From: Dallia pectoralis
Lineage: Eukaryota; Chordata; Actinopteri; Esociformes; Umbridae
Length of the DNA stretch: 64,000 bases
Assembly (NCBI GenBank): GCA_029465975.1
Contig: CM055728.1
Coordinates: 17,374,705 to 17,438,704 of the forward strand
Direction of reading: 5' to 3'
Positions within the stretch are counted from its first letter, which is position 1. Every line of letters starts with the position of its first letter. Shown here in pieces: positions 10,501 through 25,200 of the stretch. Position numbers and translations under genes: made by a program. The notes below the pieces were generated by a model, which did not search any database, had not been told where the DNA came from, and saw only the letters and a list, made by a program, of their open reading frames with translations.

Positions 10501-13500
10501 TCCACCATAGTCCGTAGCTCCTCCACCTCTGCCACCAGCAGGTTGTTCCTGCGCTCCGTCAGGCCCCACTGCTCCTTCAGCTCCTCATTCTGATGGATGC
10601 GGTTGTCCAGCTCCAACTGCAGATCCTGTAGGCCAGATATTTATTTCAGTGAGTCAGTTGTGCCCATGGTTAAAGACGAAGGAATACATTTTAATTATAA
10701 AACATTGCGCTTTAGCAAAAACATTCTCAGAGGTAGACAGGATATGGGAAATGTAACATCCTGTTAAATAGGAAGGACTTTATAAAGACAACTTTCATTT
10801 AGTTCCAAAAAAAAATATCGATCCCATGTTGAGGTCAGACAACAGTATTTAATGGTCACTGAAAAAAAGGATTCATTAAGAATTATAAACGATGATAAAA
10901 AACATTTAAAAGAAATCTCTGCTCAGACACAGTTAAAGGTTGACCTCGTGTCTCAGCCTATAAATAACCCCTTTGGTCACATGATCATGCGCCTGAAATC
11001 TCTTTCCATTTACAAAGTCTCACAGGCCAAACCAATCATTGATTTTGCGTGGAAAATAAGGGTAACAGATTACAGCCATAAGGTCCAGAGTTGAGTCTGA
11101 TGACCCAGAATTCTATGTACTCGTTTGGATCTGACCAGATTTGGCAGGAGTAAGGTATGTGATGATAGCACCATCTTAGCTTAAGTATCCCCATATGATT
11201 TCACCAAATACCAATGAAATCCTCTCAGGTTTAGCGTTTAGCGTTCCATCTGGGAGTGGGCCCGAGTTCTGTTAGCGCTCCACTCACCTTGACCTGGCCC
11301 TGCAGGTGATGGAGAATCCTCTGTGACTCCGCAGCATGGCGGTTGGCATGGTTCAGCTGGACCTCCATCTCATTCATGTCTCCCTCCATCTTCTTTTTGA
11401 GCCGCACCGCTTCATTCCTAGATCTGGCCTCTGCGTCCAGGGTGGTCTGCAGGGACTCCAAAGAGCGCTGGTGGCTGCGGCTGCAAGGAAAATGGCAACT
11501 TGAGGGCTTAGACACCACTACTAATGACTGAGCTGTGCTGCGTTTAGAAGCATATTGTTAACAGAAACGACAAGCTCTTACCGGAGATTGTCCATTTCCT
11601 CATCCTTCTCTGCTATCTTCCTGTCAACCTCAGCTTTAATCTGGTTCAGCTCCAGTTGGGCACGTACGGTCTTGCTCTCCTCTAGCTCAAGTGAGCCCTG
11701 AATCAGATAAATTAAGTGTCGGTATCATTTAGTTTTGTTACAGAAGAACCAAGCTCGCAGCCCTCCCCGATCATCCCTGGTTTCCATTTTGTGAGCTCAC
11801 CTCCACTTCCTCCAGGGCAGCTTTGATTTCACTCTTCTCTACATCCAGAACCTTCTTCACCCGCTCAAGTTCGTAAATTGTCTTTCCACCCTGGCTGATC
11901 TGGTCAGTGAGGTCCGCTATCTCCTCTGGAAAAACCCATAACAGAGTTAGGTAAGGTAAAAAGGCCCTTTTCAGAATTTCCCCTTCAGAGTGTTACTGTC
12001 GTTAGGGCTGGTCCCTAAAGGAACACTGGTTCATGGGTAATATGTGAAGAAGTGTGTGTTAACCTTGCAGGTTTTTGTTCTCTCGTTTGACAGTTTCCAG
12101 GTGCTCTATGGCCTCTTCATAGGAGTTCTTCAACTTGAACAGCTCCGTGCTCAGACTACGAGCCTCCTTCTGAGAGCTCTCCAGCTCTGACTGACACTCG
12201 TCGTACTTCTGCCTCCAGTCTGACAGCACCTGCCAAATGTCACATCACGGTTATCATGTTAGTTCAGAGGTTATTGTGCTGTTGGGTTGTCATGTTAGTT
12301 CAGAGGTTATTGTGCTGTTGGGTTGTCATGTGAGTTCAGATGTCAGTCTATTGTGCTGTTGGGTTGTCATGTTAGTTCAGAGGTCAGTCTATTGTGCTGT
12401 TGGGTTGTCATGTTAGTTCAGAGGTCAGTCTATTGTGCTGTTGGGTTGTCATGTTAGTTCAGAGGTCAGTCTATTCTGCTGTTGGGTTGTCATGTTAGTT
12501 CAGAGGTCAGTCTATTCTGCTGTTGGGTTGTCATGTTAGTTCAGAGGTCAGTCTATAGTGCTGTTGGGTTGTCATGTGAGTTCAGAGGTCAGTCTATTCT
12601 GCTGTTGGGTTTCCATGTGAGTTCAGAGGTCAGTCTATTGTGCTGTTGGGTTGTCATGCGAGTTCAGAGGTCAGTTTATTGTGCTGTTGGGTCGTCATGT
12701 GAGTTCAGAGGTCAGTCTATTGTGCTTGCTCGTCACCTTATCGAAGTTGCGCTGTCTCTTGTCGAGGGCTAGAGCAGCAGCGTTAGCGCGCTCCAGGTCC
12801 ACCATCAGGTCCTCGATCTCCGTCTGCAGACGGTGTTTGGTCTTCTCCAGGGAGGAACATTTAGCATGAGATGTTTCCACTGACTCTTCGGTGTTTTGCA
12901 GACGGGCTGCAAGCTTCTTCCTTATTGTTTACAATTAAAGATCATAATACTAAAAGGTGTGGCATCAAATGGAAACACACTGGTCAAATACACTCCAGCT
13001 CATAAATGTGGTAGAGAGATGTTAATTTCCTAACAAATATGATACTCCTAATGAACAGTGAACTCTAAGAACTGAGAGCAGCAGACTTACTTGGCTTCCT
13101 CCAACTCCTCAGTCCTCTGGATGGCGTCGATCTCATACTTGGTCCTCCACTGAGCAACCTCCGTATTAGCCTTGGCTAGAGCCCGCTGCAACTCTGCCTT
13201 GGCCTCCTGCTCCTCCTCGTATTGCTCCCTCAGGAGGTCACAGTCATGTCTGGACGATTGTACGGCATGGGCCAGGGCGTTCTTAGCCTAGGACAGATGA
13301 GGGACAATAATGAGTCCTCTTATTGGGCCTGATAATAAACAGACTTTGAACAGACTTTTGTCCTCATCAGACCTTGTTCTCCTCCTCCAGCTGTTTCTTC
13401 AGTTCGTCAGTGTTCTGGCTGTAGAAGCTCTTGCTACGCTGTAGCTGACTAACCATAGCCTCCTTCTCCTCCAGCCTGCGGCTGTACTCCGCTAGAGAGA

Positions 13501-16500
13501 GACAGGAGGCAGGGTGAGTTGTCATGCGGCGTGACCCTTACAGCTCTTTTCTCTATTATTATGAATATGTATTATGTCATGCGGCGTGACCCTTACAGCT
13601 CTTTTCTCTATTATTATGAATATGTATTATGTCATGCGGCGTGACCCTTACAGCTCTTTTCTCTATTATTATGAATATGTATTATGTCATGCGGCGTGAC
13701 CCTTACAGCTCTCCGTGACAGCGCGGGCTCTCTGGTTACTGACATCCGTCAGTTGTCTCTGGAGCTCCTCTGCTTTTGCCCGGGCCTCATTCATCTGGTC
13801 CTCGTACAGACGACACATCTTCTCTGTGCAGGCCTGTTTAAGCAAAACTCTGCTTTAACATACCTAACATAACACTATAAACAGAAAAGTTGTCAAAAAG
13901 TATATATATATATATCTTTTGTATAGTGTGATACATTTGTCTGAAAGTAAAGACTATTACCTGGCTGCAATATTATAAATAAATTCATATAAATAGGTGG
14001 AAGAAAGACACAACCACCAAAAAACATCTCTTTCAAATGCCTACCAGTGATCAGGCCTCATTCATTATTCATGACAGCTATGATCACGATCTTGAGCGCA
14101 TTTAACGATGTGTCGAGAAAAAGATAATCACATAAACTCGGTCTCTTGGTTGCAACTACAGATAAATGCTAAACATGTATACACGCCGTCATTCCATTTA
14201 CATGCTGTCATTCCACTTACACGCCGTAATTCCACTTACATCCGTCATTCCACTTACATGCTGTCATTCCACTTACATGCCGTCATTCCACTTACATGCC
14301 GTCATTCCACTTACATGCCGTCATTCCACTTACATGCCGTCATTCCACTTACATGCTGTCATTCCACTTACATGCTGTCATTCCACTTACATGCTGTCAT
14401 TCCACTTACATGCTGTCATTCCACTTACATGCTGTCATTCCACTTACACGCCGTCATTCCTCTTACACGCCGTCATTCCACTTACACGCCGTCATTCCAC
14501 TTACACGCCGTCATTCCACTTACACGCCGTCATTCCACTTACATGCCGTCATTCCACTTACATGCCGTCATTCCACTTACATGCTGTCATTCCACTTACA
14601 TGCTGTCATTCCACTTACATGCTGTCATTCCACTTACATGCTGTCATTCCACTGTTCACAGTTGTTCCTTTAGAATGAGCTTAATGCCTGAATTAAGTGT
14701 AGGGGGACACTGAAGAAACCCATCTCCAGTGAACCTCACCTTGGCCTTGGAGAGTTGCTCTAAGTTGGAGGCCAGGTCCTCTGCCTCCATCCTGCCCTCT
14801 GCCTTCTCCTTCTCAAGTTTCTGTTTGACCCGCTGCAGGATGTCAATCTGCTCCCCCAGTTCTGCCACGCTGTCGGCATGCTTCCTCCTCAGGGCGGCCG
14901 CCGTGGCCTCGTGATGAAGTGACGCCTCTTCCAGGTCCCTCCGCATCTTCAGGAAGTCCTGCTCGCGCTTCTTGTTCATGGCGATCTGAGCAGCCGAGGC
15001 TCCTCCTGCCTCCTCCAGCCTCTCGCTCAGCTCCTCTAGCTCCCGGGACACATCACCACGTTGTTTCTCTGCCTTGGTCCTCCACATCCTCTCTGCCTCT
15101 AGCTGTTCTTCCACCTCTTCGATACGAGTCTGAGAAATATCGAGAAAACAAATGGATATTTAAATTGTCAAACATTTTTACAAATGCTTTTGTAAGCGTA
15201 TGTTACACATTCAAATACAAGGGAATACACATCCCTTTATTCACTGGTCTTATTCATCAATCTGTTTAGAGGATTTCATGTGTAATGACTGGTACATATG
15301 ATTTACTGTATTATACAGCTGATAAGAGTTTTGTTCACATTTTTGGGGTATCTGATATTGGCTGTCAAAACAGTAGGCTAGAGGTGACAGAATACATGTT
15401 TGTGTGTGTGTTGTGGGTTTAAACCTGAGTCATTTGCGGACGTAGTGATTAGTAGTTTTGATTGGTAGTGGTGCTTGTGCTACCTCTCACTCAGAAGTAA
15501 GGTCATACCTGCAGTTCCTTGATTTTCTTTTGGAGCTGAGTAACTATGGCTTGCTCATCTTCCAGATTTGAACTGAACTGACTCATTTCAAAGTCTTTTC
15601 TGTACCAGGGAGAGAAAAGAAGGAGTCATGAGTATACAGTAATTTTTTATAAAAACAGAAATACAAAACACATTGTTCTTTCTGTCAATGCTAAATAATA
15701 CATTTAGCATATTAACCTGCAATATGTTCATAATCTGTTTCTTCATTTTTTTCTCTACTGTTCAGCTAACATTAGCTAACAGCAGAAACATGTAAAACAG
15801 ATAATTGTTACTTTTTGAGTTTCTCTTCCAGCTGCTGTTTGTTATTCTCTAGGTCCATTACAGAGTCCATGGACAGCTTCAGATCGCCCTCCAGCTTCCG
15901 CTTGATACGTTCCAGATCCATACGTACTTTCTTCTCCTGCTCCAACGAACCCTCCAACTGAAAGGGAAACTTTATTTTAATGACCGGGACAGAACTTACA
16001 ATACCATTAAGCAATAAGTGAAGTTTTAGCAAGCAAGAGTATTTATATAGCACAATTCATACATAAAAAAAAATAATAATAAAATACATAGATTTTATAT
16101 TTATAGCAACCTGTTTACTAGCATCATGTACATTTAAAACATTACATCTTAGTAGTAACTGTCTACAATTTATTTAAAAGGTCTGTAGAACCTGGCTGAG
16201 AAGTCTTTAGAACTTTCAAGTCTTAAGAACATTATTCAAAATGTCTTTAGAAACTTTTCAGGTCTTTAGAACCTGGCAGAAGAATCTTTAGAACTTCCAG
16301 GTCATAAGAACATTATTCAAAAGGTCTTTAGAACCTTTTCAGGACTTTAGAACCTTGCCGAGAAGTCTTTAGAACTTCCAGGTCTTAGGGATGAACTCAC
16401 ATCATCAACTTGCTGTTCCAGCTTGATCTTGCTCTTGCTCAGCATGTTGACCTTGTCTTCCTCCACCTGTAGGTCAGTCAAGGCCTGCTGGTGAGCCTCC

Positions 16501-19500
16501 TGTAGAGCATTCTTCTCCTTGTTCAGGTTGAGGATGGACTCATCCAGCACGCCCATCTCTTCTATTAGGTTTTTCACCTAAGAACATGTGGAATAAGATA
16601 TGCATGAAATAGACATTGACATAAACATTGATGCACAAACTATTTACACCGATCCAGGAGAACATTCTCACTTTGTTCTCTGTGGCGTGTCTCTCCTTCT
16701 CCACCTTGGCCAGGGTGATCTCTAGGTCATCAATGTCTTTTTTCAGCTCCACACACTGATCCTCTAGCTTGCGTTTCTTGGCAGTCAGACTAGCGTTCAT
16801 CTCCTCTTCGTCCTCCAGTCGTTCCATTAACTCCTTGACCTTGGCCTCCAGTTGCAGCTTGGCCTTGATCAGCAAATCACAGCGGTCCTCTGCATCCGCA
16901 AGGTTGTCCTGTTCCTGGGGTCAGAGGTCAACCAGAGACTTCTTATTTAGTCATAATTCTCTGATCCTAATGCCCACTGACTGTATTATGTTACCATTGT
17001 TTAGTGTTTTATCTGATACCATCTCTAGATACTCACTGCTTGCAGCTGCAGGGACAAGTCGTTCTTCTCCTGGATCAAGGCTACCTGTCTCTCCTCTACC
17101 TCCTTGCGCTTGGCCTCCGACTTATCAAACAAATCCTTCAGCTTAGCAAACTCCTCCTTTAGTGCGACCAGCTCCTTTTCTGCCGTGGCACACCTCAGGA
17201 GAGGCTTGAGCTTGAAGAATAGCTTCATCCATGGCCAGTTCTTCACCGCTGCAAACGCCCGAATATTCCACTGGATCACCTCTAGAGCCTCCCTATTGAC
17301 GGAAATAACGTTCCACAGTTTACTTTTAAGTCATTTATAGAAATCTGTTTTTCAATAAAAAACAGCTTCTATAAGGTAAATATATTACTTTTATGTGTCG
17401 GGGTGATTAGACGTTCTGTTTTGTGAGGATATGAATTTGCGATTAATAGCTTTTCAAAAAAAAGGGGGAACATTTTAACCTTTGCCTGATTTGATTATAC
17501 GTTTACGTTAGTAGAACTTATGCAGTTAAGCAGTTAAGTTTAAAGGTCATCTGAATTCTGTGGCGTGTTCATTTCCATCCTTACATGTCCCATGTGTCCC
17601 ATGTATTAGTAATGGCGGTCATCTGCTGACACGGTCCACATTCCTCCCTCGTGTCTTTGTTCTAAATCAGATCCGAGCGTGCCCTGCTTACCAAATATGG
17701 CCAGACGGGTGCAGCTCGTGCTTTGTCTCATTTGCTTGCCTACAGAGGGTGCCGTGAGACCCCAAACATACCGGTGGAAGCACATCAATGGTGAATCTCT
17801 GGCATGGCCCGACACACGGTGGGCCAGACAAAGGTCAGGTAGAGGGCCTTTATTATTTGTGAAACCAGAGGACTTAAGCCCTTATCACCTGGCCAGTAAT
17901 TCCAACTATGTGGAGCCTCTGAACCGCAGGCTCCATGGACAAAGGGGGGCCGGGGGGGGGTAAATGGGTTATTATTAATAGGAGGCCGGGCGGGACGACG
18001 TGACAGCTGCTGTCGCTGCTCTTTAAGGGCCATGTGTCCACCCCTCCTGTTTTTGTAAACGCCATTTGCGCCGGGAGGTTATAAGGGGCTATTTTCACCG
18101 GGACGGCGCGTATAAAACAAGCAAGTGCCACGCGCTGGCCACACGCCCCAGAGTTTTAACACGAAACACTACTTAGTGACCTTGTCAATAAAATGTTTTT
18201 GCCGGGCCGGAGAAATCAATAGACATGACACACCCTGTGGAGCAAGGTCACTTGACTAACACGCTTTCTTTGGATGTGCAAGAAATTCTTCCAAGAAACC
18301 GTCGGCCTGTTAGAAACCAAAGCGTGTTTATCGTGCCGACAGAGGGTAGATAGAATATTCAATATATGTCCCACCAAACACACGCAGAACAATGTTGCCA
18401 TGTTTTCAGAATGTAAGGTATTAATGTTCTTAATGTTCTTAACGTGTCTCATAATGTTTGAGGAACAATGACAATTTGCAGTCAGTCTGCAGGTTAAGAG
18501 AACATTCCTTCACAACATCCATAGTTCAAACCATAGTCACAGTGTTCACATAAAATCAAACGTGTTCCTTGGTTGCACTGCAATATCATAGTTGTAACCA
18601 TTGAGTTAGGAGAATATTCCATCAATGTTACATCAAACATTCTCAGAGTTAAATTTCTGAAGACATTGTTCATAGTCTTAATAAACTTTTTTGGCCTCTA
18701 AAAAAAATTCTTGTTTTCGCTTTCGCCTATGAGCTGTCAATGCCTGGACGTAATAAAAAGAGTCTTGGTGGGAACTAAGAACTCGTAACCATGGATGGTC
18801 CCACACTGTTCGACATTAAGGAGATGTTTTGTGTACATTAAATGTGATGTTACAAAACGTTCTACAGTCTTCAGCCCTACGAGCTGATTTGTCACTCACT
18901 TCTCCTCCATCATCCTCTGTCTCTCCATTCTCATGAGTTTGCCTCTCAGCATAGCCTGCATCCTGGTCAGGATCTCAGACAGCTTCTCATCCCTCATGTC
19001 CTCCAGACAGCCCAGCAGCCCGGCCTTAAAGAACACCTGAGGACAACCAAACCAGAGCAAAGCAACATTCTGTTGGTGGTACAGTAGCTGAGTTAGGAGG
19101 TGACTCTCCAAATCTGGTCCAGTTAATAGTGTCATACAGTCAATATAATGTCCCAGATGTAAGCCCAACCAATGAGGAGTGTCTGATGTAAGCACAACCA
19201 ATGAGGAGTGTCTGATGTAAGCCCAACCAATGAGGAGTGTCTGATGTAAGCACAACCAATGAGGAGTGTCTGATGTAAGCCCAACCAATGAGGAGTGTCT
19301 GATGTAAGCCCAACCAATGAGGAGTGTCTGATGTAAGCCCAACCAATGAGGAGTGTCTGATGTAAGCACAACCAATGAGGAGTGTCTGATGTAAGCCCAA
19401 CCAATGAGGAGTGTCTGATGTAAGCCCAACCAATGAGGAGTGTCTGATGTAATAATAACAACCAATGAGTGTCTGTACTGTAAGCTTCAGCTCTAACCCT

Positions 19501-21675
19501 AAGAAACACCTGAAGATAATATTCATCTGTTATCTGTGAACTCTTCAGATGCATTGTTGGTGGTAATCACAACACACACCTTGGTGCTTCCAAACTTGTA
19601 CTGGGAGTGGTCGATGTCCAGGGAGCCTAGCAGCTTCTCCACGGCCTTTCTGCTATCCACGAAGGAATCCTCTGGTATGGCCAGTGTGTTCAGGATACGA
19701 TAACTGTAACGGACCGCAGGAAACACATGAACGGAGGCATTTTCCATAAATCACAGTTATATGGTTTATGTTTGTGTGTTTTTAAGGTTCTACTGTGAAA
19801 GATCAGCTGTGTCACCGTTGTTTGAACTCTGCGTAGACGATCCGGTTGGGGAAGCCCTTCCTGCAAATACGGATTCCCTCCAATACTCCATTACACCGCA
19901 ACTGGTGAAGGACCTGAAATGGATCCATCAGCCCTGGGATAAAGAGGACAGGATCTTTTACAACTTGGAGACACGTAGTGTACTGTGGATTCACCAATGA
20001 GACACGTAGTGTACTGTGGATCCACCAATGAGACACGTAGTGTACTGTGGATCCACCAATGAGACACGTAGTGTACTGTGGATCCACCAATGACACACGT
20101 AGTGTACTGTGGATCCACCAATGAGACACGTAGTGTCCTGTGGATCCACCAATGAGACATGTAGTGTTCTGTGGATCCACCAATGAGACACGTAGTGTTC
20201 TGTGGATCCACCAATGAGACACGTAGTGTTCTGTGGATCCACCAATGAGACACGTAGTGTTCTGTGGATCCACCAATTAGACACGTAGTGTTCTGTGGAT
20301 CCACCAATGAGACACGTAGTGTTCTGTGGATCCACCAATGAGACACGTAGTGTTCTGTGGATCCACCAATGAGACACGTAGTGTTCTGTGGATCCACCAA
20401 TTAGACACGTAGTGTTCTGTGGATCCACCAATGAGACACGTAGTGTTCTGTGGATCCACCAATGAGACACGTAGTGTTCTGTGGATCCACCAATGAGACA
20501 CGTTGTGTTCTGTGGATCCACCAATGAGACACGTAGTGTACTGTGGATCCACCAATGACACCAGATGTATTAAAACATGTATTGAAACATTAAAACACAG
20601 AATTCTCTACCTGCAGTCTTTGTCTCATTGGGGATGATGCAACGTACGAAGTGAGGCTGAGTGCTGCGTAGGTTGGCCATCAGCTTGTTCAGATTTTCCT
20701 GCAACGGATCAGATAAGCAAAAGAAAATCGATATTATTTAAAAATTAAAAATAAACAACTTAAAACTGACTGGATAAATTCCCATAAATATGTGTACCAA
20801 ATGTAATATTGAATATTTTTATCCAATCCTGTACTACACCTAAAACCACATACTCTGTGTTAACACAAGTCCGAGTCCTCTTCCTCCAGTTGTCTTACCT
20901 TATCCTAATTCCTGATGTAATGCATTCAAGAGTGGAGATAGCACAGACTTAAAGTGATGTTCATTAGTTGATATTACCTAAACATCACTGCAAGTCTTAA
21001 CTACTTCCCTCTCAACCCCAGGCAGGTCATCGTGACTCAGGAAAACAACAGAGAACACCCGAGCATATTTATTGTGCTGATCTTTACTGAAAAATACACT
21101 AAGACGCTCTCCATGGTAACGTCCGTCTCAAACTTAGTCGTGTGTTAGAGGTGTTGCTAGCTATGTTGTCACAATGATATCCCAAAAGAGAAACACTTTT
21201 ATATTGCTACTGTACTTTCCAGGCTACAAGTCTACAAAAATGTTCACTTTACAGCTACTTTTACACACCTTATGAAGTTGTGACACTGTCTGGAAAGACG
21301 CCCCTTTCCTTCTCTTCCCTTTGGCTTTTGGATCAGCAACTGGAAAAGCGGACCGTTTATCGTGAGAACCTCATTTTCCCCATTTACTGTAGGTTCACTT
21401 GAAGCACCGTGAATATGTAAAGTCGTGTTAATACCTGCATCACTACCGACAAAGTTCTCAAAAAGGCAGGCTAACAGTTTATTGGAGGATTTCTGGAAGC
21501 AGTAGACGACTGTCTCATTTAAGGGATCTCTGTTTTTGTCCAGCCATCCACTGATATTGTACGGTACCTGAGGAGGAATGGAGTGAGGGAGAACGAGAAA
21601 GAGAGTGAGTTGTAGAAACATGTAACAAATGCACTATGGATAGAAAACCCCATTCAACACACACGCACACTAATA

Positions 21676-21762
<87 letters not shown>

Positions 21763-22172
21763 TACTATTCCAAACACACACACACTAATACTATTCCAAA
21801 CACACACACACACTAATACCATTCCACACACACTAATACCATTCCACACACACTAATACCATTCCACATACACTCACATGCGCTAATACCATTCCACACA
21901 CACACACACACACTAATACCATTCCACACACACACACACACACAAACACTAATACCATTCCACACACTCACACAAACACTAATACCATCCCAAACACACA
22001 CACACACTAATAACATCCCAAACACACACACACACACTAATAACATCCCAAACACACACACACACACACAAACACTAATACCATTCCACACACTCACACA
22101 AACACTAATACCATCCCAAACACACACACACACTAATAACATCCCAAACACACACACACACTAATAACATCC

Positions 22173-22206
<34 letters not shown>

Positions 22207-25200
22207 CATACTAATACCATTCCACACACACTAATACCATTCCACACACACACACCAATACAGACGTGACAACGTACCACTCCGGCATAGTGTACCAGCT
22301 CGAAGTGTGTCTCATATTTGCGTTTCTTGTCAGGTCGTGGTTTCAGGAAGTTGGGAGACTTGCCCACGTGGTTGTCATACAGCTTGGTCCTAAAGCTGAC
22401 ATCAGTGGCTTTAGGAAACATGCATTCTTCCTCCAGGATGGACAATATGCCCATAGACTGCAAAATAACAGTGTTTTATCACACACCACCCACTGAGTGT
22501 TAATTTATTGCTCCGTATTTAAATGGCTGAGGGAACATACCTTCTCTATGAGGTTGATACAGACTTGTAAATCCAGGCCAAAGTCAATGAAGGTCCATTC
22601 AATGCCCTCTTTTTTGTACTCTTCTTGCTCCATGATGAACATGTGGTGGTTGAAATACTGTTGCAGTTTCTCATTTGTAAAATTGATGCACAGCTGCTCA
22701 AAGTTGTTGAACTAAAGTGGAGAATGGGAAGAATACGGAGAAGGTTTAGATGCTGACAGTTTGGAAGTCAGTAAAAATGGACCACTAGGTCATAAGGTCA
22801 TCAGGATCAAAGAGGTAATTAACACATTAAAGTTGAGAAATAAAAAATACATATTAAAAAACGATCCAAAAAAATCGAACGTATCTTTACTTTCTGCATT
22901 AACTGACAACCTTTAATGAATTACCTTTACTTTTACTATACAAAAAAACCCAGATCAGAATAATTAATATATTTCGTGTAGTGGGTCTTTTTCTCGTGAG
23001 CACGCTGCAGTTCCTCCGCCCACCTCAAAGATCTCAAACCCTGCGATGTCCAGTACGCCGATGAAGAACTGGCGAGGCAGTGCCATGTACAGGCTCCTGT
23101 TGATACGACCCACCATCCACTTAAACATACGGTCGTAGGTGGACTTGGCTAGAGCTCCGACTGAGTAGTTCACCTACGACACAGGAAACATAGCTGCCAC
23201 CGTTTGTACACAAGAAAACAATATCTATAATATGGGGGTTCTGTTATTTTTCATTGCTCACCTGCTCAACGGTCTGGTCCTTGGTTATGTATTCATTCCC
23301 CACTTTGACCCGTGGATGCAGCAGTCCTTTAATGAGGTCAGCTGAGCTGATCCCCATCAGGTAGGAGGCCTTATCAGCACCTTAAGGGTTAAGCAGATAC
23401 ATACATAATGTACAGTATGTGGGTATATCTACGGATGTGGGTTGCAGGTAGCATTTATTGTAGTGTGCAACTGTTTGGAGCTGTTCCAAAATAATACAAA
23501 TAAGGAAAAAGTTTCCCATTTGCTTCTGTGTGACTACAGTAAGATATAATCAGGGTTACATTAAAATATTCTGTATAATTCATCAGCGGAGTCAAAGCGT
23601 AAAAACTCCTTGATGTGTGTCACATGTATGTGTGGGACATTTTCTGAGGTAACTTAGGGACTCACTCTCAGTGCCGTCAGCCTCTGCCTGCTCCTCTCTC
23701 TGAACCTTCTTAAACTTCATGTTGCCAAAGTGCATGACGGCTCCCACTATTTTATAACAGCCATACCTCTCCTCGTGAGAGAACCCCAGACTGTCCATAG
23801 CATGCTGAGGAACGTGTTGGGGAGAGATATACGGAAGACCAGAAAGATAGAAAACAGTCAATGAAAACCACAGACAGACGGGGGGACAACAGAGATAGAG
23901 AAACTGGACATAGAACTCAGGCACAGGAAAGGGCATTAGCTGAAACAGACAAAGCTTACATCTGTGGCCAACAGTTCCTCCCCATCGTCCATGTTCTCCA
24001 CAGTAGTCACACCCTGGGAGCAGAAGTGGTAGTCGAAGGGATTTGTGGAAATCAGCAACATGTCTGGAAGATCAACATGAATACATCCTGTCAAAGGCTC
24101 AAGACACTCAAAGGGTATTGATACAGCTGTTCCCCCTTCCATTGTTACATGTCACATGATATGTCACATGATACGTTACACTGAAGTGATCTTCCCGTAC
24201 CTTGAAGCTCTGGTTTCTTCTGTGATAGTATCTGATAGTAGATGTGATAGCTCCTCTCTCCAGGCTGCTGAAAGACTACTCTGGACTTCTCCAGAAGATC
24301 TGCAAGGGGTGACAGAGGATAGGAGGCGTTTGTGATGTTCACTGTTGGATGTGACAGAATTGAATGGGGAAACTCCATGTTACAAAGTGTGAGCTCGTAC
24401 AGCTTACATATATCAATATCTGCAGAGGCAACTCTCCCACCAGGACCAAAGTGGATCCTGATGAATTTACCCTGAGGTGAGAGAAATTCACAACACAAAC
24501 AGACTTTATTATCCATTCTACTCAGAGAAGATCCCGCACCAATCTATATTGTGCTCAAACATGAAGGCACTCACAAATCGCGAGGAGTTGTCATTCCTGA
24601 GTGTTTTGGCATTACCAAAAGCCTCCATGGCTGGGTTGGCTGCAATGATCTGGTCCTCTAAAGTGCCCTGGGGAAGTCCAAGATGAATACATTGATGTCA
24701 AAACTGTAAGGCTGGCATGGTGATATTAGGACAGCGCCAAGTTATTTTGGTCACTGATCGACATGTGACGAGAGAATGAATTAGAGGGAAGGAATAGATT
24801 TCCAAATTTAGATAATGTGTAACAAGACGATGGAAGGAGGAAAAACACATCTGGGAAAAAGCCCAAAACCAAAATAGGGTGTCAAAATGTTAAAAAAATA
24901 GGGTATCAAGATGTCTTAATGAATACAAAAAGTAAGGGAATAAAAAGGATCACGAAAAGCAGGCATGTTTTGGGACAAGGAAGGCTGCAGGAGTCAGGGA
25001 GTCAAAGGTCAAAGGTAACTCTCTCCTTGTTTGGAAAATCAGGGACAATCATGGAAGACACATTTGACTACATATAGTCAACGACACACAACCACTAGCA
25101 ATTAAATACTCCTACAACAAGCCTGAAAAAAACAACAACAAGAAAACATAAAGCAAAAAAACAAAAGGCAAAAAAAAGAATGAATGATGAAAAAGGGGTT

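Noticed and set aside
14108..14713. 201-codon open frame rich in HSTYMLSFHLHAVIPLT
   Set aside because: Product of the 19-bp array in myh7b intron 27, on the opposite strand to the gene.
19812..20561. Several 150-177-codon frames with a GGST/WIH repeat
   Set aside because: They are frames of the 31-bp intron 18 array; the only real coding part is exon 19933-19816 in the myosin frame.
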